From positions 43,176 through 107,175 of the forward strand of contig NZ_JAMYWQ010000016.1 of assembly GCF_024160145.1 (NCBI RefSeq): DNA of 64,000 nt, in the 5' to 3' direction. The notes beneath the pieces are model-generated. The model saw only the letters and a list, made by a program, of their open reading frames with translations. It did not search any database and was not told the origin of the DNA. Source of the DNA: Serratia nevei (GTDB lineage: Bacteria; Pseudomonadota; Gammaproteobacteria; Enterobacterales; Enterobacteriaceae). Positions 32,254 through 41,284 of this stretch are shown piece by piece. The first letter of the stretch is position 1. Every line of letters begins with the position of its first letter. The position numbers and the translations under genes were made by a program.

Positions 32254-32269
32254 AGCCTGGGGATGGCTT

Positions 32270-33190
32270 ATGTACTACGGTTTCGATATGGGCGGCACCA
32301 AGATTGAGCTGGGGGTATTCGACGACAACCTGCAGCGCATTTGGCAAAAGCGGGTGCCGACGCCGCGTGAAGACTACCGGCAACTGCTGGCCACGCTGTG
32401 CGATCTGACCCTTGAGGCGGATGCATTTTGCGGCCGGCGCGGCAGCGTCGGCATCGGCATTCCGGGCCTGCCCAACGACGATGACGGCACGCTGTTTACC
32501 GCCAACGTGCCGGCGGCGATGGGGCGACCGCTGCCGCGCGATCTGGCGGCGCTGATCGGGCGCGAGGTGCGGGTCGATAACGACGCCAACTGCTTTGCGC
32601 TGTCGGAGGCCTGGGACGACGAGTTTCGCCGCTACCCGACGGTGCTGGGCATCATCCTCGGCACCGGCGTAGGCGGTGGGCTGATCGTCGACGGCAAGAC
32701 GGTGCCTGGGCGCAACTATATCGCCGGCGAGTTCGGCCATCTGCGCCTGCCGGTGGATGCGCTCGAGGTGCTGGGGCGTGATGTGCCTCGCGTTGCCTGC
32801 GGGTGCGGCCACCAGGGTTGCATTGAAAACTACATATCGGGCCGCGGTTTCGAATGGATGTACGCCCATTTCTATGGCCGGCACTTGCCCGCCACCGAGA
32901 TCATTGCGCATTATCTGGCGGGTGAGCCGCAGGCGGTGGCCCACGTTGACCGCTTTATGGACGTGCTGGCGATCTGTCTGGGCAACCTGCTGACGGTTCT
33001 GGATCCGCACCTGGTGGTGATCGGCGGCGGGCTGTCGAACTTCGACGCCATTTACCAGGCGTTGCCGCAGCGGCTGCCGGCGCACCTGCTGCGGGTGGCC
33101 CGGCTGCCGCGCATCGAGAAGGCGCGCTATGGCGACGCCGGCGGCGTGCGCGGCGCAGCGTTCCTCAATTTGGTAAACAGGGAAAAGTAA
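32270..33190 (+). CDS. nagK: N-acetyl-D-glucosamine kinase
   Basis: 306 residues from ATG 32270 ([20 protein letters not shown]); an earlier in-frame start would run through the lolE end and terminator. ROK kinase: ATP motif [10 protein letters not shown], substrate-side GIGIPGLP and [23 protein letters not shown], and the zinc site [12 protein letters not shown]. It phosphorylates GlcNAc recovered from wall recycling. cobB starts 12 nt after its stop, as in E. coli. Confidence 0.95.
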   Translation: MYYGFDMGGTKIELGVFDDNLQRIWQKRVPTPREDYRQLLATLCDLTLEADAFCGRRGSVGIGIPGLPNDDDGTLFTANVPAAMGRPLPRDLAALIGREVRVDNDANCFALSEAWDDEFRRYPTVLGIILGTGVGGGLIVDGKTVPGRNYIAGEFGHLRLPVDALEVLGRDVPRVACGCGHQGCIENYISGRGFEWMYAHFYGRHLPATEIIAHYLAGEPQAVAHVDRFMDVLAICLGNLLTVLDPHLVVIGGGLSNFDAIYQALPQRLPAHLLRVARLPRIEKARYGDAGGVRGAAFLNLVNREK

Positions 33191-33201
33191 GGAGAGAGTT
33201 A

Positions 33202-34038
33202 ATGCACACTCGCCATCGGCTGTGTCAGTTTCGCAAGAGTAAGCATGTGCTGCATCAGCGCTTTCGTTCACGCATTTTTCACCGTGACACCATGGCGGCG
33301 GCCGAGCTGAAAAAGCCGTTTGTGGTGGTGTTGACCGGGGCCGGCATTTCGGCCGAGTCGGGCATTCGCACCTTCCGCGCCGCGGATGGGCTGTGGGAAG
33401 AGCACCGGGTGGAGGACGTCGCCACGCCGGAAGGTTTTCAGCGCGATCCGGCGCTGGTGCAGGCGTTTTACAATGAACGCCGCCGCCAGCTGCAGACGGA
33501 GGAGATCGCTCCGAATGCCGCGCATCGCGCGCTGGCGGATCTGGAAGAGTGGCTGGGGGACAACTTCCTGCTGGTCACGCAAAACATCGATAATCTGCAT
33601 GAGCGCGCCGGCAGCAAGCGGGTGCTGCACATGCACGGCGAATTGCTGAAGGTGCGTTGCACCCAGTCGGGCCAGGTGTTCGAATGGCCCGGCGATCTCA
33701 GCGTTGACGACCGTTGCCACTGCTGCCAGTTCCCGGCGCCGCTGCGGCCGCACGTGGTGTGGTTCGGCGAGATGCCGCTGGGCATGGACGATATTTATCA
33801 GGCGCTGAGCAAGGCCGATTTCTTCGTCGCCATCGGCACCTCCGGCCACGTCTATCCGGCGGCCGGCTTCGTGCATGAGGCGCGGCTGGGCGGCGCCTAC
33901 GCCATGGAGCTGAACCTGGAGCCGAGCCAGGTGGAGAGCCAATTCGACGAGAAGCACTACGGCCTGGCCAGCGAAGTGGTGCCGCGTTTTGTGCACAAGT
34001 TCCTGGTGGGCAAGGTGGCGCGGGCCGACAAGCCCTGA
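33202..34038 (+). CDS. cobB: NAD-dependent protein deacylase CobB (sirtuin)
   Basis: 278 residues. Sirtuin motifs [26 protein letters not shown], catalytic [11 protein letters not shown], zinc region CHCCQF, and [12 protein letters not shown]. Removes acetyl and succinyl groups from lysines, e.g. on Acs. The basic N-terminal extension ([18 protein letters not shown]) corresponds to the long isoform; an internal ATG (residue 30) could give a shorter form. AAGGAGAGAG precedes the start. Convergent with potD. Confidence 0.96.
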   Translation: MHTRHRLCQFRKSKHVLHQRFRSRIFHRDTMAAAELKKPFVVVLTGAGISAESGIRTFRAADGLWEEHRVEDVATPEGFQRDPALVQAFYNERRRQLQTEEIAPNAAHRALADLEEWLGDNFLLVTQNIDNLHERAGSKRVLHMHGELLKVRCTQSGQVFEWPGDLSVDDRCHCCQFPAPLRPHVVWFGEMPLGMDDIYQALSKADFFVAIGTSGHVYPAAGFVHEARLGGAYAMELNLEPSQVESQFDEKHYGLASEVVPRFVHKFLVGKVARADKP

Positions 34039-34086
34039 GAAAGGCATCAGGGCGCACTGCGCGCCCTGATAGGATGGCGGGGCGTG

Positions 34087-35130
34087 TTAGCGCCCGGCTT
34101 TCAGCTTTTGGAAGTAGCTTTCGTACAGCGTGCTGGCGTCGCCGACGTCGTTTTGCCACTCGCCGTGCTCAATCACCGCCTTATCCGGGTAGAGTGACTT
34201 GTCGTTGGCGATCTCCGGCGACAGCAGCTTCTTCGCCGCCAGGTTCGGCGTCGGATAACCGATGGTTTCCGCCACCTGCACCGCGATTTCCGGCCGCAGC
34301 AGGAAGTCGATCAGCTTCAGCGCCCCCTCGACGTTGCGCGCGTTGGCCGGAATGGCCAGGCTGTCCATCCAGAAGATCCCGCCTTCCTTCGGCCAGACGA
34401 TCTCCAGCGGCGTGCCGGCCTGGCGCGCCACGAAGGCCGAACCGTTCCACACCATACCGACGTTGACTTCCCCTTCCATAAACGGGTTGCCCGGGTTGTC
34501 GGAGTTGAAGGCCAGCACGTTCGGCATCAATTTCTGCAGTTCGTGGTAGGCGGCTTCGATCTCTTTCGGGTCGGTGGTGTTGCCGGAATAGCCCAGCTTG
34601 AGCAGCGCCATCTGGAACACTTCGCGCGCGTCGTCGGTCAGCAGCAGGCGGCCTTTGTACTGCGGCTGCCACAGATCGGCCCAGGACGTGACGGTAGAGG
34701 GCTCCTGCGCATCGCTGTTCACGCCGATGGCGGTGGCGCCCCAGATGTAAGGGATGGAATAGTCGTTATTAGGATCGAACGGCTTGTTCAGCAGGGCAGG
34801 ATCGAGATCCTTGAAGTGGCTGAGCTTGCTCTTGTCGATTTTTTGCAGCATGCCTTCCTTGCTCATCTTGGCGATGAAGTAGGTGGAAGGCACCACCAGA
34901 TCGTACGCGCCGTCTTTATAGGTCTTCAGCTTGGCGTACATGCTTTCGTTGGATTCATAGGTGGAATAGATCACCTTGATGCCGGTTTCCCTGGTGAACT
35001 GCTCCAGCAGCCCCGGCGGGACGTATTCAGTCCAGTTATAGAAATACAGCGTTTTGCCGTCAGAGGCGTTTGCAGAGCAGAAACTCAGCGCCATCATCCC
35101 GGCTGCGAGCAGATGTGACCACTTTTTCAT
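34087..35130 (-). CDS. potD: Spermidine/putrescine-binding protein PotD
   Basis: 347 residues with a Sec signal peptide (MKKWSHLLAAGMMALSFCSANA). Mature binding-protein landmarks: LYFYNWTEYVPPGLLEQF, VIYSTYESNESMYAKLK, YSIPYIWGATAIGVN and GMVWNGSAFVAR. Periplasmic receptor of the PotABC transporter. Unlike the compact E. coli potABCD, 228 bp separate it from potC, with a good promoter and a hairpin in between, so it is probably also expressed on its own. Confidence 0.96.
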   Translation of the reverse strand: MKKWSHLLAAGMMALSFCSANASDGKTLYFYNWTEYVPPGLLEQFTRETGIKVIYSTYESNESMYAKLKTYKDGAYDLVVPSTYFIAKMSKEGMLQKIDKSKLSHFKDLDPALLNKPFDPNNDYSIPYIWGATAIGVNSDAQEPSTVTSWADLWQPQYKGRLLLTDDAREVFQMALLKLGYSGNTTDPKEIEAAYHELQKLMPNVLAFNSDNPGNPFMEGEVNVGMVWNGSAFVARQAGTPLEIVWPKEGGIFWMDSLAIPANARNVEGALKLIDFLLRPEIAVQVAETIGYPTPNLAAKKLLSPEIANDKSLYPDKAVIEHGEWQNDVGDASTLYESYFQKLKAGR

Positions 35131-35211
35131 GCAGCGTATCCTTCAGCAGTAATGAGCCGAACCCGTATGGGCAAACCGTTTGGCGGCCGCGCCATACCCC
35201 AGAAAGGGGCC

Positions 35212-35240
35212 ATTATAGGGGCCGGGGCGGGGTGGGTAAA
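35212..35240 (-). promoter_or_regulatory. Candidate sigma-70 promoter for potD
   Basis: On the minus strand TTTACC (35240-35235), a 17-bp spacer, and a perfect TATAAT (35217-35212), about 80 bp upstream of the potD ATG. It would let potD be made independently of potABC. Confidence 0.6.
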
Positions 35241-35296
35241 GGCGGTTATCCCAGCGGCAAATCAGCGGGTTAACCGAGCCTGGCCGATCAAAAACG

Positions 35297-35347
35297 GCCG
35301 CAGTCATATCACTGCGGCGAATGAAAGAGGCGGGCGCCACCGCGCCC
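35297..35347 (-). terminator. Hairpins downstream of potC
   Basis: GCCGCAGT (35297-35304) with ACTGCGGC (35311-35318), and GGGCGC (35332-35337) with GCGCCC (35342-35347) just past the potC stop. Read in potC direction the second is followed by a short T-containing stretch (CTCTTTCATT). Possible attenuator/terminator separating potABC from potD. Confidence 0.45.
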
Positions 35348-35358
35348 GGCGGCAAGGG

Positions 35359-36141
35359 TTACTCGGCCTTGGGCGAGCGATCGCGCATCACCCACTGGCT
35401 GGCGATCACCAGCACCAGCGACAGCAGCAGCAAAATGGTGGCCAGTGCGTTGACCTCCGGCGAGACGCCGACTTTGACCATCGAGTAGATCTTCAGCGGC
35501 AAGATTTCGTAGCTCGGCCCGGTGACGAAGGAGGAGACGACCACGTCGTCCATCGACAGGGTGAAGCTCAGCAGCCAACCGGCCGCCACCGCCGGCATCG
35601 CCAGCGGCAGGATGATTTTGCGCAGAATGGTGAGCTCGCTGGCGCCAAGATCGCGCGCGGCTTCCAGCATCTTCACGTCGAAGCCTTTCAGGCGTGCGTA
35701 GACGGTCACCACCACGAACGGCAGGCAGAAGGTGATGTGCGAGAACAGCAGCGACCAAAAACCGAGCGAAATGCCGAGCAGCATGAACAGCACCAGCAGC
35801 GAGATGGCCATCACGATATCCGGCGACATCATCACTACGAACAGCATACCACCGACGAACGGCTTGCCGCGGAAGCGATAGCGGTACAGCGCCACCGCGG
35901 TCAGCGAGCCGATCAGCGTGGCGAAGGTGGCGGAGAGCACCGCCATGGTCAGCGAGTGGCCGGCGGCCTGCAGCAGGCTGTCGTTATTCAGCAGCGTGCT
36001 GTACCACTGAGTGGTGAACCCTTGCCAACTGATGCCGAAACGCGAGGCGTTGAAGGAGTTGACGATCAGGATGACGATCGGGATATACAGATAGGCGTAT
36101 ACCAGCGTCATAAAGCCGCCGCGCAGCAGACGTCCGATCAT
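35359..36141 (-). CDS. potC: Spermidine/putrescine ABC permease PotC
   Basis: 260 residues, six-helix BPD-type permease with EAA loop [40 protein letters not shown] is typical of polyamine permeases. Its ATG overlaps the potB stop by 4 nt. Confidence 0.96.
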   Translation of the reverse strand: MIGRLLRGGFMTLVYAYLYIPIVILIVNSFNASRFGISWQGFTTQWYSTLLNNDSLLQAAGHSLTMAVLSATFATLIGSLTAVALYRYRFRGKPFVGGMLFVVMMSPDIVMAISLLVLFMLLGISLGFWSLLFSHITFCLPFVVVTVYARLKGFDVKMLEAARDLGASELTILRKIILPLAMPAVAAGWLLSFTLSMDDVVVSSFVTGPSYEILPLKIYSMVKVGVSPEVNALATILLLLSLVLVIASQWVMRDRSPKAE

Positions 36142-36998
36142 GCCAGATCCTCCTTCTTGTTCAGCAGGCGAGCGGCCCGGTAGTAGACCAGCAGCAACAG
36201 CCCCATCACCAGCGTCAGACAGATGCTGGTGGCCGCGCCGAACGGCCAGTCGCGGATATTGAGGAACTGGCTTTTAATCACGTTGCCGATCAGCAGATTC
36301 TTGGCGCCGCCCATCAGATCGGCGACGAAGAACAGCCCCATCGCCGGCAGCACCACCAGCAGGCAGCCGGCGATAATGCCCGGCATGGTCAGCGGCACGA
36401 TGATGCGGATAAAGGTCTGCAGCTTGCTGGCGCCGAGATCGCGCGCCGCCTCCAGGCAGGACTTATCGAGTTTTTCGATGCTGGAGTAGAGCGGCATCAC
36501 CATAAACGGCAGCAGGATATATACCAGGCCGAGGATCACCGCTTCCGAGGTGTACATGATGCGCAGCGGCTTGTCGATGACGCCGATCCACAGCAGCGCG
36601 TCGTTGAGATAGCCGCGGGTGCTGAGAAACAGCTTCAGGCCGTAGATGCGGATCAGCGAGTTGGTCCAGAAGGGCACGATCAGCAGAAACAGCAGCAGCG
36701 GCCGCACCTTCTGCGGCAGCCGCGCCAGGATAAAGGCGAACGGGTAGCCAATCACCAGGCAGCACAGGGTGGCGATCAGCGCCATGTTCAGCGAGTGCAG
36801 CAGCACCTGGGCGTACAACGGATCGAACAAGCGCCGGTAGTTGTCCAGCGTGAACACCATCTGCACCAGATTGGCGTCGTCGCGGGTCAGGAAGCTGGTG
36901 GCGATGATCATCAGGTTCGGCATGAACACGAACAGCAGCAGCCAGGCGACGACGCCGACGATCACCACATTCTGGAAGACTTTACGCGATTTCTTCAT
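36138..36998 (-). CDS. potB: Spermidine/putrescine ABC permease PotB
   Basis: 286 residues from ATG 36998 ([20 protein letters not shown]), the family start; this overlaps the potA end by 17 nt. An earlier in-frame start at 37025 adds nine residues and is less likely. Six helices, EAA loop [20 protein letters not shown], and [20 protein letters not shown]. Forms the membrane channel with PotC. Confidence 0.95.
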   Translation of the reverse strand: MKKSRKVFQNVVIVGVVAWLLLFVFMPNLMIIATSFLTRDDANLVQMVFTLDNYRRLFDPLYAQVLLHSLNMALIATLCCLVIGYPFAFILARLPQKVRPLLLFLLIVPFWTNSLIRIYGLKLFLSTRGYLNDALLWIGVIDKPLRIMYTSEAVILGLVYILLPFMVMPLYSSIEKLDKSCLEAARDLGASKLQTFIRIIVPLTMPGIIAGCLLVVLPAMGLFFVADLMGGAKNLLIGNVIKSQFLNIRDWPFGAATSICLTLVMGLLLLVYYRAARLLNKKEDLA

Positions 36999-38097
36999 CG
37001 GCCAGCACCACCTCCCAGCTTTCAACCCAGGTCACCGCCATCTTCTGGTTGAGCGAGTGGTCGACGTCCGGATCGTCTTCATTGAAGAACTCGCTGACCA
37101 TCACCGTCTTGCCGCTCTCCAGCTCAACCACTGACTCCAGCGTCATGCCTTTGTAGTTGCGCTCGCGCACGTAGCCGATCAGCCCGTCGTGCTGCGCGCT
37201 GTCGTTCACTTCTTCTACCCGCAGATCCTCCGGGCGCAGCAGCACCTTCAGCTTTTGGCCCGGCTCTACCGGCAGATCGGCGTAGATGTCGCACTCGCGG
37301 CCTTCGACGTTGGCGCGTACCCGCTGCGGATCGAGGCGCTGCAAGACCACCGCGTCGAAGATGTTGATCTCACCGATAAAGCTGGCGACGAACAGGTTCT
37401 TCGGCTCTTCGTAGATCTCACGCGGCGTGCCGTCCTGCTCGATGCGGCCTTCGCGCATCACCACGATGCGATCCGACATGGTCAGCGCTTCTTCCTGATC
37501 GTGGGTGACGAACACGAAGGTGATGCCCAGCTTGCGCTGCAGCGCCTTCAGCTCGTTCTGCATCTGTTTGCGCAGCTTGTAGTCCAGCGCCGACAGCGAT
37601 TCGTCCAACAGCAGCACCTTCGGTTTGTTAACCACCGCGCGGGCGATAGCCACGCGCTGCTGTTGGCCGCCGGAGAGCTGGCTCGGCCGCCGCTTGGCGA
37701 ACGCATCCAACTGCACCATGCGCAGCGCCTCTTCGACGCGTGGCGTCAGCTCCGCCGCCGGCACCTTTTGCATGCGCAGGCCGAAGGCGACGTTGTCGAA
37801 CACCGACATGTGCGGAAACAGGGCATAGCTCTGAAACACGGTGTTGACGTGGCGATGTTCGGCCGCAATGGCGGTGATGTCCTGGCCGTCGAGCTCAATG
37901 CGGCCCCGATCGGCGTCTTCCAGACCGGCGATCAGGCGCAGCACCGTGGTTTTGCCACAGCCGGAGGGGCCGAGAATGGTGAGGAATTCGCCGTGGTTAA
38001 TCGTCAAATCGAGATCGGCAATGATAGTTTTGCCATCGAACGCCTTGCTCAGGGCATGCAGTTCAACAAGGGGAGTCAGAGAGGATGTCTCAGTCAT
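36982..38097 (-). CDS. potA: Spermidine/putrescine ABC ATPase PotA
   Basis: 371 residues. Walker [10 protein letters not shown], signature [16 protein letters not shown], Walker [12 protein letters not shown], switch [14 protein letters not shown], then the C-terminal TOBE/regulatory domain ([15 protein letters not shown]). Powers polyamine import. First gene of potABC, divergent from pepT. Confidence 0.97.
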   Translation of the reverse strand: MTETSSLTPLVELHALSKAFDGKTIIADLDLTINHGEFLTILGPSGCGKTTVLRLIAGLEDADRGRIELDGQDITAIAAEHRHVNTVFQSYALFPHMSVFDNVAFGLRMQKVPAAELTPRVEEALRMVQLDAFAKRRPSQLSGGQQQRVAIARAVVNKPKVLLLDESLSALDYKLRKQMQNELKALQRKLGITFVFVTHDQEEALTMSDRIVVMREGRIEQDGTPREIYEEPKNLFVASFIGEINIFDAVVLQRLDPQRVRANVEGRECDIYADLPVEPGQKLKVLLRPEDLRVEEVNDSAQHDGLIGYVRERNYKGMTLESVVELESGKTVMVSEFFNEDDPDVDHSLNQKMAVTWVESWEVVLADEEIA

Positions 38098-38454
38098 TTA
38101 TCGTATTACTCTATCCCGTGGGCTAATGCAGATAGAACCGCAACTGGAAAAGACTGCCGGAGCTTGCGGGAACGCCCGCGATTCAAAATGAAGCTCAAAC
38201 CAGTTGCGCCAATGGAAATTTTTCGAGCGCGCATGATAGACGCTGAATGCCGGAATTGAAAGCCGATCCGGCCCAGATGCCGCGTTTTTCATCATGATAG
38301 CGACAAATGACCCTGTGATGACAGTGTTATTTCCCTCAGAAATCATCACAAAGATTAATGATATTGGCGAATTCTGGTTAAAAATGACCTGACGCAATAT
38401 TTGATCCTGATCGGTTCCGCATAATGAAACGCGATATTCTGAGGGGCCGCTACC
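38098..38454. promoter_or_regulatory. Divergent potA/pepT control region with possible FNR site
   Basis: 357 bp without a gene. TTGATCCTGATCGG at 38401-38414 matches the FNR box TTGATnnnnATCAA at 8 of 10 positions. pepT of Salmonella is FNR-activated (from memory). The distance to plausible -10 elements (CATAAT 38420-38425) is not the ideal class II spacing, so support is modest. GAGGGG precedes the pepT ATG. Confidence 0.3.
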
Positions 38455-39684
38455 ATGGACAAATTACTTGACCGCTTTTTCAACTACGTCTCTTTCGACA
38501 CCCAATCCAAAGCGAACGTAAAGCATGTGCCGAGCACCGACGGGCAGTTGAAGCTGGCGCGCGCGTTGCAGCAGGAAATGATCGCGCTCGGCTTCGAGCG
38601 GGTGTCGCTCAGCGAACACGGCTGCGTGATGGGCACCTGGCCGGGCAACGTCGCCTGGCCGGTGCCGGCGGTCGGTTTTATCGCTCATCTGGATACTTCG
38701 CCGGATTTCAGCGGCAAACACGTCAATCCGCAGATCGTCGAGAACTACCGTGGCGGCGACATCGCGCTGGGCATCGGCGATGAAGTGCTGTCGCCGGTGA
38801 TGTTCCCGATCCTGCACCAGATGCTGGGGCAGACCCTGATCACCACCGACGGCAAAACGCTGTTGGGCGCTGACGACAAGGCCGGCATCGCCGAGATCCT
38901 CACCGCCATGGTGCGCCTGCGCGCGCGCAAAATCCCGCACGGCGACATCCGCGTGGCCTTCACCCCGGACGAGGAGGTGGGCAAGGGGGCGCAGCTGTTC
39001 GACGTGGCGGCCTTCAATGCCGAATGGGCTTACACCGTGGACGGCGGCGGCGTTGGCGAGCTGGAGTGCGAAAACTTCAACGCCGCCTCGGTGACGATCA
39101 AAATCCTCGGCAACAGCGTGCACCCCGGCAGCGCCAAGGGTGTGATGGTCAACGCGCTGTCGCTGGCCACCCGCATTCATCAGGCGCTGCCGGCGGACGA
39201 AACGCCGGAGACCACCGAAGGCTACCAGGGTTTTTATCACCTCAGCAGCATCAAGGGCAGCGTAGAGCGCGCCGAAATGCACTATATCCTGCGCGACTTC
39301 GAGCGCGAGGGGTTTGAAGCGCGCAAGCGCAAGATGGTGGACATCGCCCGCGAGGTCGGCAAGGGTTTGCCGCGCGATTGCTATATCGAAGTGAGCATCG
39401 AAGACAGCTATTACAACATGCGCGAACAGGTGGCGGAGCACCCGCACGTGATCGCGCTGGCGCAGCAGGCGATGCGCGACTGCGACATCGAACCGGTGAT
39501 GAAGCCGATCCGCGGCGGCACCGACGGCGCGCAGCTGTCGTTCCGCGGCCTGCCGTGCCCGAACCTGTTCACCGGCGGCTACAACTACCATGGCAAGCAC
39601 GAATTCGTGACCCTGGAAGGCATGGAACAAGCGGTGGCGGTGATCATGCGCATTGCGGCGCTGGCCGCCGAGCGGGCGCGGTAA
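38455..39684 (+). CDS. pepT: Peptidase T (tripeptidase)
   Basis: 409 residues, M20 di-zinc peptidase. Zinc/catalytic motifs [41 protein letters not shown] and [14 protein letters not shown]. Removes N-terminal residues from tripeptides in the cytoplasm. A GC-rich hairpin (39700-39706 with 39711-39717) follows without a clear T-run. Confidence 0.97.
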   Translation: MDKLLDRFFNYVSFDTQSKANVKHVPSTDGQLKLARALQQEMIALGFERVSLSEHGCVMGTWPGNVAWPVPAVGFIAHLDTSPDFSGKHVNPQIVENYRGGDIALGIGDEVLSPVMFPILHQMLGQTLITTDGKTLLGADDKAGIAEILTAMVRLRARKIPHGDIRVAFTPDEEVGKGAQLFDVAAFNAEWAYTVDGGGVGELECENFNAASVTIKILGNSVHPGSAKGVMVNALSLATRIHQALPADETPETTEGYQGFYHLSSIKGSVERAEMHYILRDFEREGFEARKRKMVDIAREVGKGLPRDCYIEVSIEDSYYNMREQVAEHPHVIALAQQAMRDCDIEPVMKPIRGGTDGAQLSFRGLPCPNLFTGGYNYHGKHEFVTLEGMEQAVAVIMRIAALAAERAR

Positions 39685-39990
39685 ACGCCTTTGTTCCCCG
39701 GCCGGCTTGCGCCGGCCCGCATTCCCTCTTCTGATATGCCTATGCCCGGCGGGGCTCAGTGGGCCTGCCGTTCTCTTAGCGTTCCCTACCTCATTGTTGT
39801 CGCCTTCACCACACAACCCGTGGTGAGGGTACCCCATTATCCTTCGATATAGAGTGCTGGTTATGCATACAGGCTTACTGTGTGCTTAACCGGTTTTACA
39901 GCTTCGGTGCGGTGAGCCCAGTGGCCTGGGAGTACTGCGGGAATGAGCGCTGTTAACCGCCATCAAACAGGACGTAAGAGGGGAACAATC
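39685..39990. other. Junction between pepT and the bacteriocin region
   Basis: 306 bp with no gene. Hairpins GGCCGGC/GCCGGCC (39700-39717) and TCACCAC/GTGGTGA (39806-39812 with 39820-39826). In E. coli roxA follows pepT, so the left border of the insertion should lie here. No flanking direct repeat or recombinase was found. Confidence 0.5.
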
Positions 39991-41127
39991 ATGGCAGAAG
40001 GAAAGAAAAATGCGCAGGTGATTAACGGCGTCAACGACGACATTACCGAGCTTAAATCATTGTCTACGCTGCGCCAGCGCGTGGTCAGCGACGGTGAAAT
40101 CGTCTCCAAATCGGCCAATGGCTTTCGACTGGCAAATGGCAATACCGGGGTGATGCTGCGTAATGATGGACACGATTTTTATGCGCTGACGACGCCGGGA
40201 GGGCAGGCACTTAACGGGCAGTGGAATACCCTGCGCCCGTTCTCATTCAATTTGGCCTCTGGCCGGGTGGCGCTGCGCAATGGGGTGGATATTTCCGGTG
40301 GGGCGGTGGTTTCGCATAACGATGGCATTGCCGCAGTAACTACTGGACCCGCTTCCCTTATTAACGGTCAGACGTATAGTGCCCCTGCAATGAATACCAA
40401 TTTCATTAGCGGCAATGTGACAACCACGATGGTGATGTCCACCCGTCTTGTAGCGGGAAAAGAAGATATGGGAGTGCTTGCCTATCGTGACGTTAAAGGG
40501 ACATGGAATGAAATCCAGATAAGGCCAAACCATGAGCTATCGGTAGGGCAGTTGGTAAAGCGAAATGTCAATGGCTGGATTGTCGCAGCGGGAAATCAGA
40601 CGGTTAATAACAATACAGAACGCACCACTAATGGCTTAAGCATTCAGGGGAATGGTGGCTTATTTGCCGAAACTTACCACCTTGAACGCATTGGGCAACA
40701 CCAACTGATGGTGCTGCATGTCGGCAAAACAACTGGAGGTGAGGATGGGTGGTATGAGTTTCGTGAGAGGGGCAATGCCTACACCAACGGCGCCTGGCAC
40801 AGCAGCTCCGATGCCCGCATGAAAACGGACATCACCCAAATTGCCGGCGCATTGGACAAGCTGGCCAATATTGGCGGCTACACCTACCTCAAACAGGGCG
40901 TGCCGGAGGCCGGGGTGATCGCTCAGGAAGTGGAGAGCGTATTGCCGCAGTCGGTAACCCAAACCGAATTGAAGCTCAACGACGGCAGCGTGCTGAAGGA
41001 TGCCCGGGGCATCAATATCAACGGCGTGGTGGCGTTGCTGGTTGAGGCGCTTAAGGAAGAGCGAGCGGCCCGAGAAGGGTTGGAATCGCGGTTGGCGGCG
41101 TTGGAAGGCATGATTTCCAGCCAATAA
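39991..41127 (+). CDS. Tail-fibre-like protein with C-terminal S74 intramolecular chaperone
   Basis: 378 residues from ATG 39991 (AGAGGGG 6 nt upstream); an in-frame start 48 nt earlier was rejected. The C-terminal ~90 residues are an S74 endosialidase-type chaperone: SSSDARMKTDITQI with the Ser-Asp of self-cleavage, GYTYLKQG, AGVIAQEVESVLPQSV, GININGVVALLVEALKE, then a coiled-coil tail. Such domains trimerise phage fibres and then cleave themselves off. The N-terminal 280 residues (NGFRLANGNTGVMLRNDG; GRVALRNGVDISGGAVVSHN) are not recognised. No other phage gene is nearby, so its role beside the bacteriocin is unknown. Confidence 0.8.
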   Translation: MAEGKKNAQVINGVNDDITELKSLSTLRQRVVSDGEIVSKSANGFRLANGNTGVMLRNDGHDFYALTTPGGQALNGQWNTLRPFSFNLASGRVALRNGVDISGGAVVSHNDGIAAVTTGPASLINGQTYSAPAMNTNFISGNVTTTMVMSTRLVAGKEDMGVLAYRDVKGTWNEIQIRPNHELSVGQLVKRNVNGWIVAAGNQTVNNNTERTTNGLSIQGNGGLFAETYHLERIGQHQLMVLHVGKTTGGEDGWYEFRERGNAYTNGAWHSSSDARMKTDITQIAGALDKLANIGGYTYLKQGVPEAGVIAQEVESVLPQSVTQTELKLNDGSVLKDARGININGVVALLVEALKEERAAREGLESRLAALEGMISSQ

Positions 41128-41175
41128 CGATAATAAAACGGCGATTTATTCAATCTCTGTGAGCTGGAAATAAAA

Positions 41176-41204
41176 TTGAGCGTCCATCGACGCGGAAATA
41201 TTTT
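41176..41204 (+). promoter_or_regulatory. Candidate promoter of the bacteriocin gene
   Basis: TTGAGC (41176-41181), 17-bp spacer, TATTTT (41199-41204). The leader then has a small hairpin CCTTCAG-TGCAT-CTGAAGG at about 41241-41259 before CAGGAGAAAATAAT-ATG. No LexA box (CTGT-N8-ACAG) is seen, which is unusual for colicins. Confidence 0.45.
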
Positions 41205-41284
41205 TGCATGTCGACGTTTGCCAGACAGGGAATAAATCGCCTTCAGTGCATCTGAAGGAATAGTAATATCCAGGAGAAAATAAT

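Noticed and set aside
39840..39885. LexA box near ATACAGGCTTACTGTGT
   Set aside because: The half-sites are in the order ACAG...CTGT, the reverse of a LexA site.
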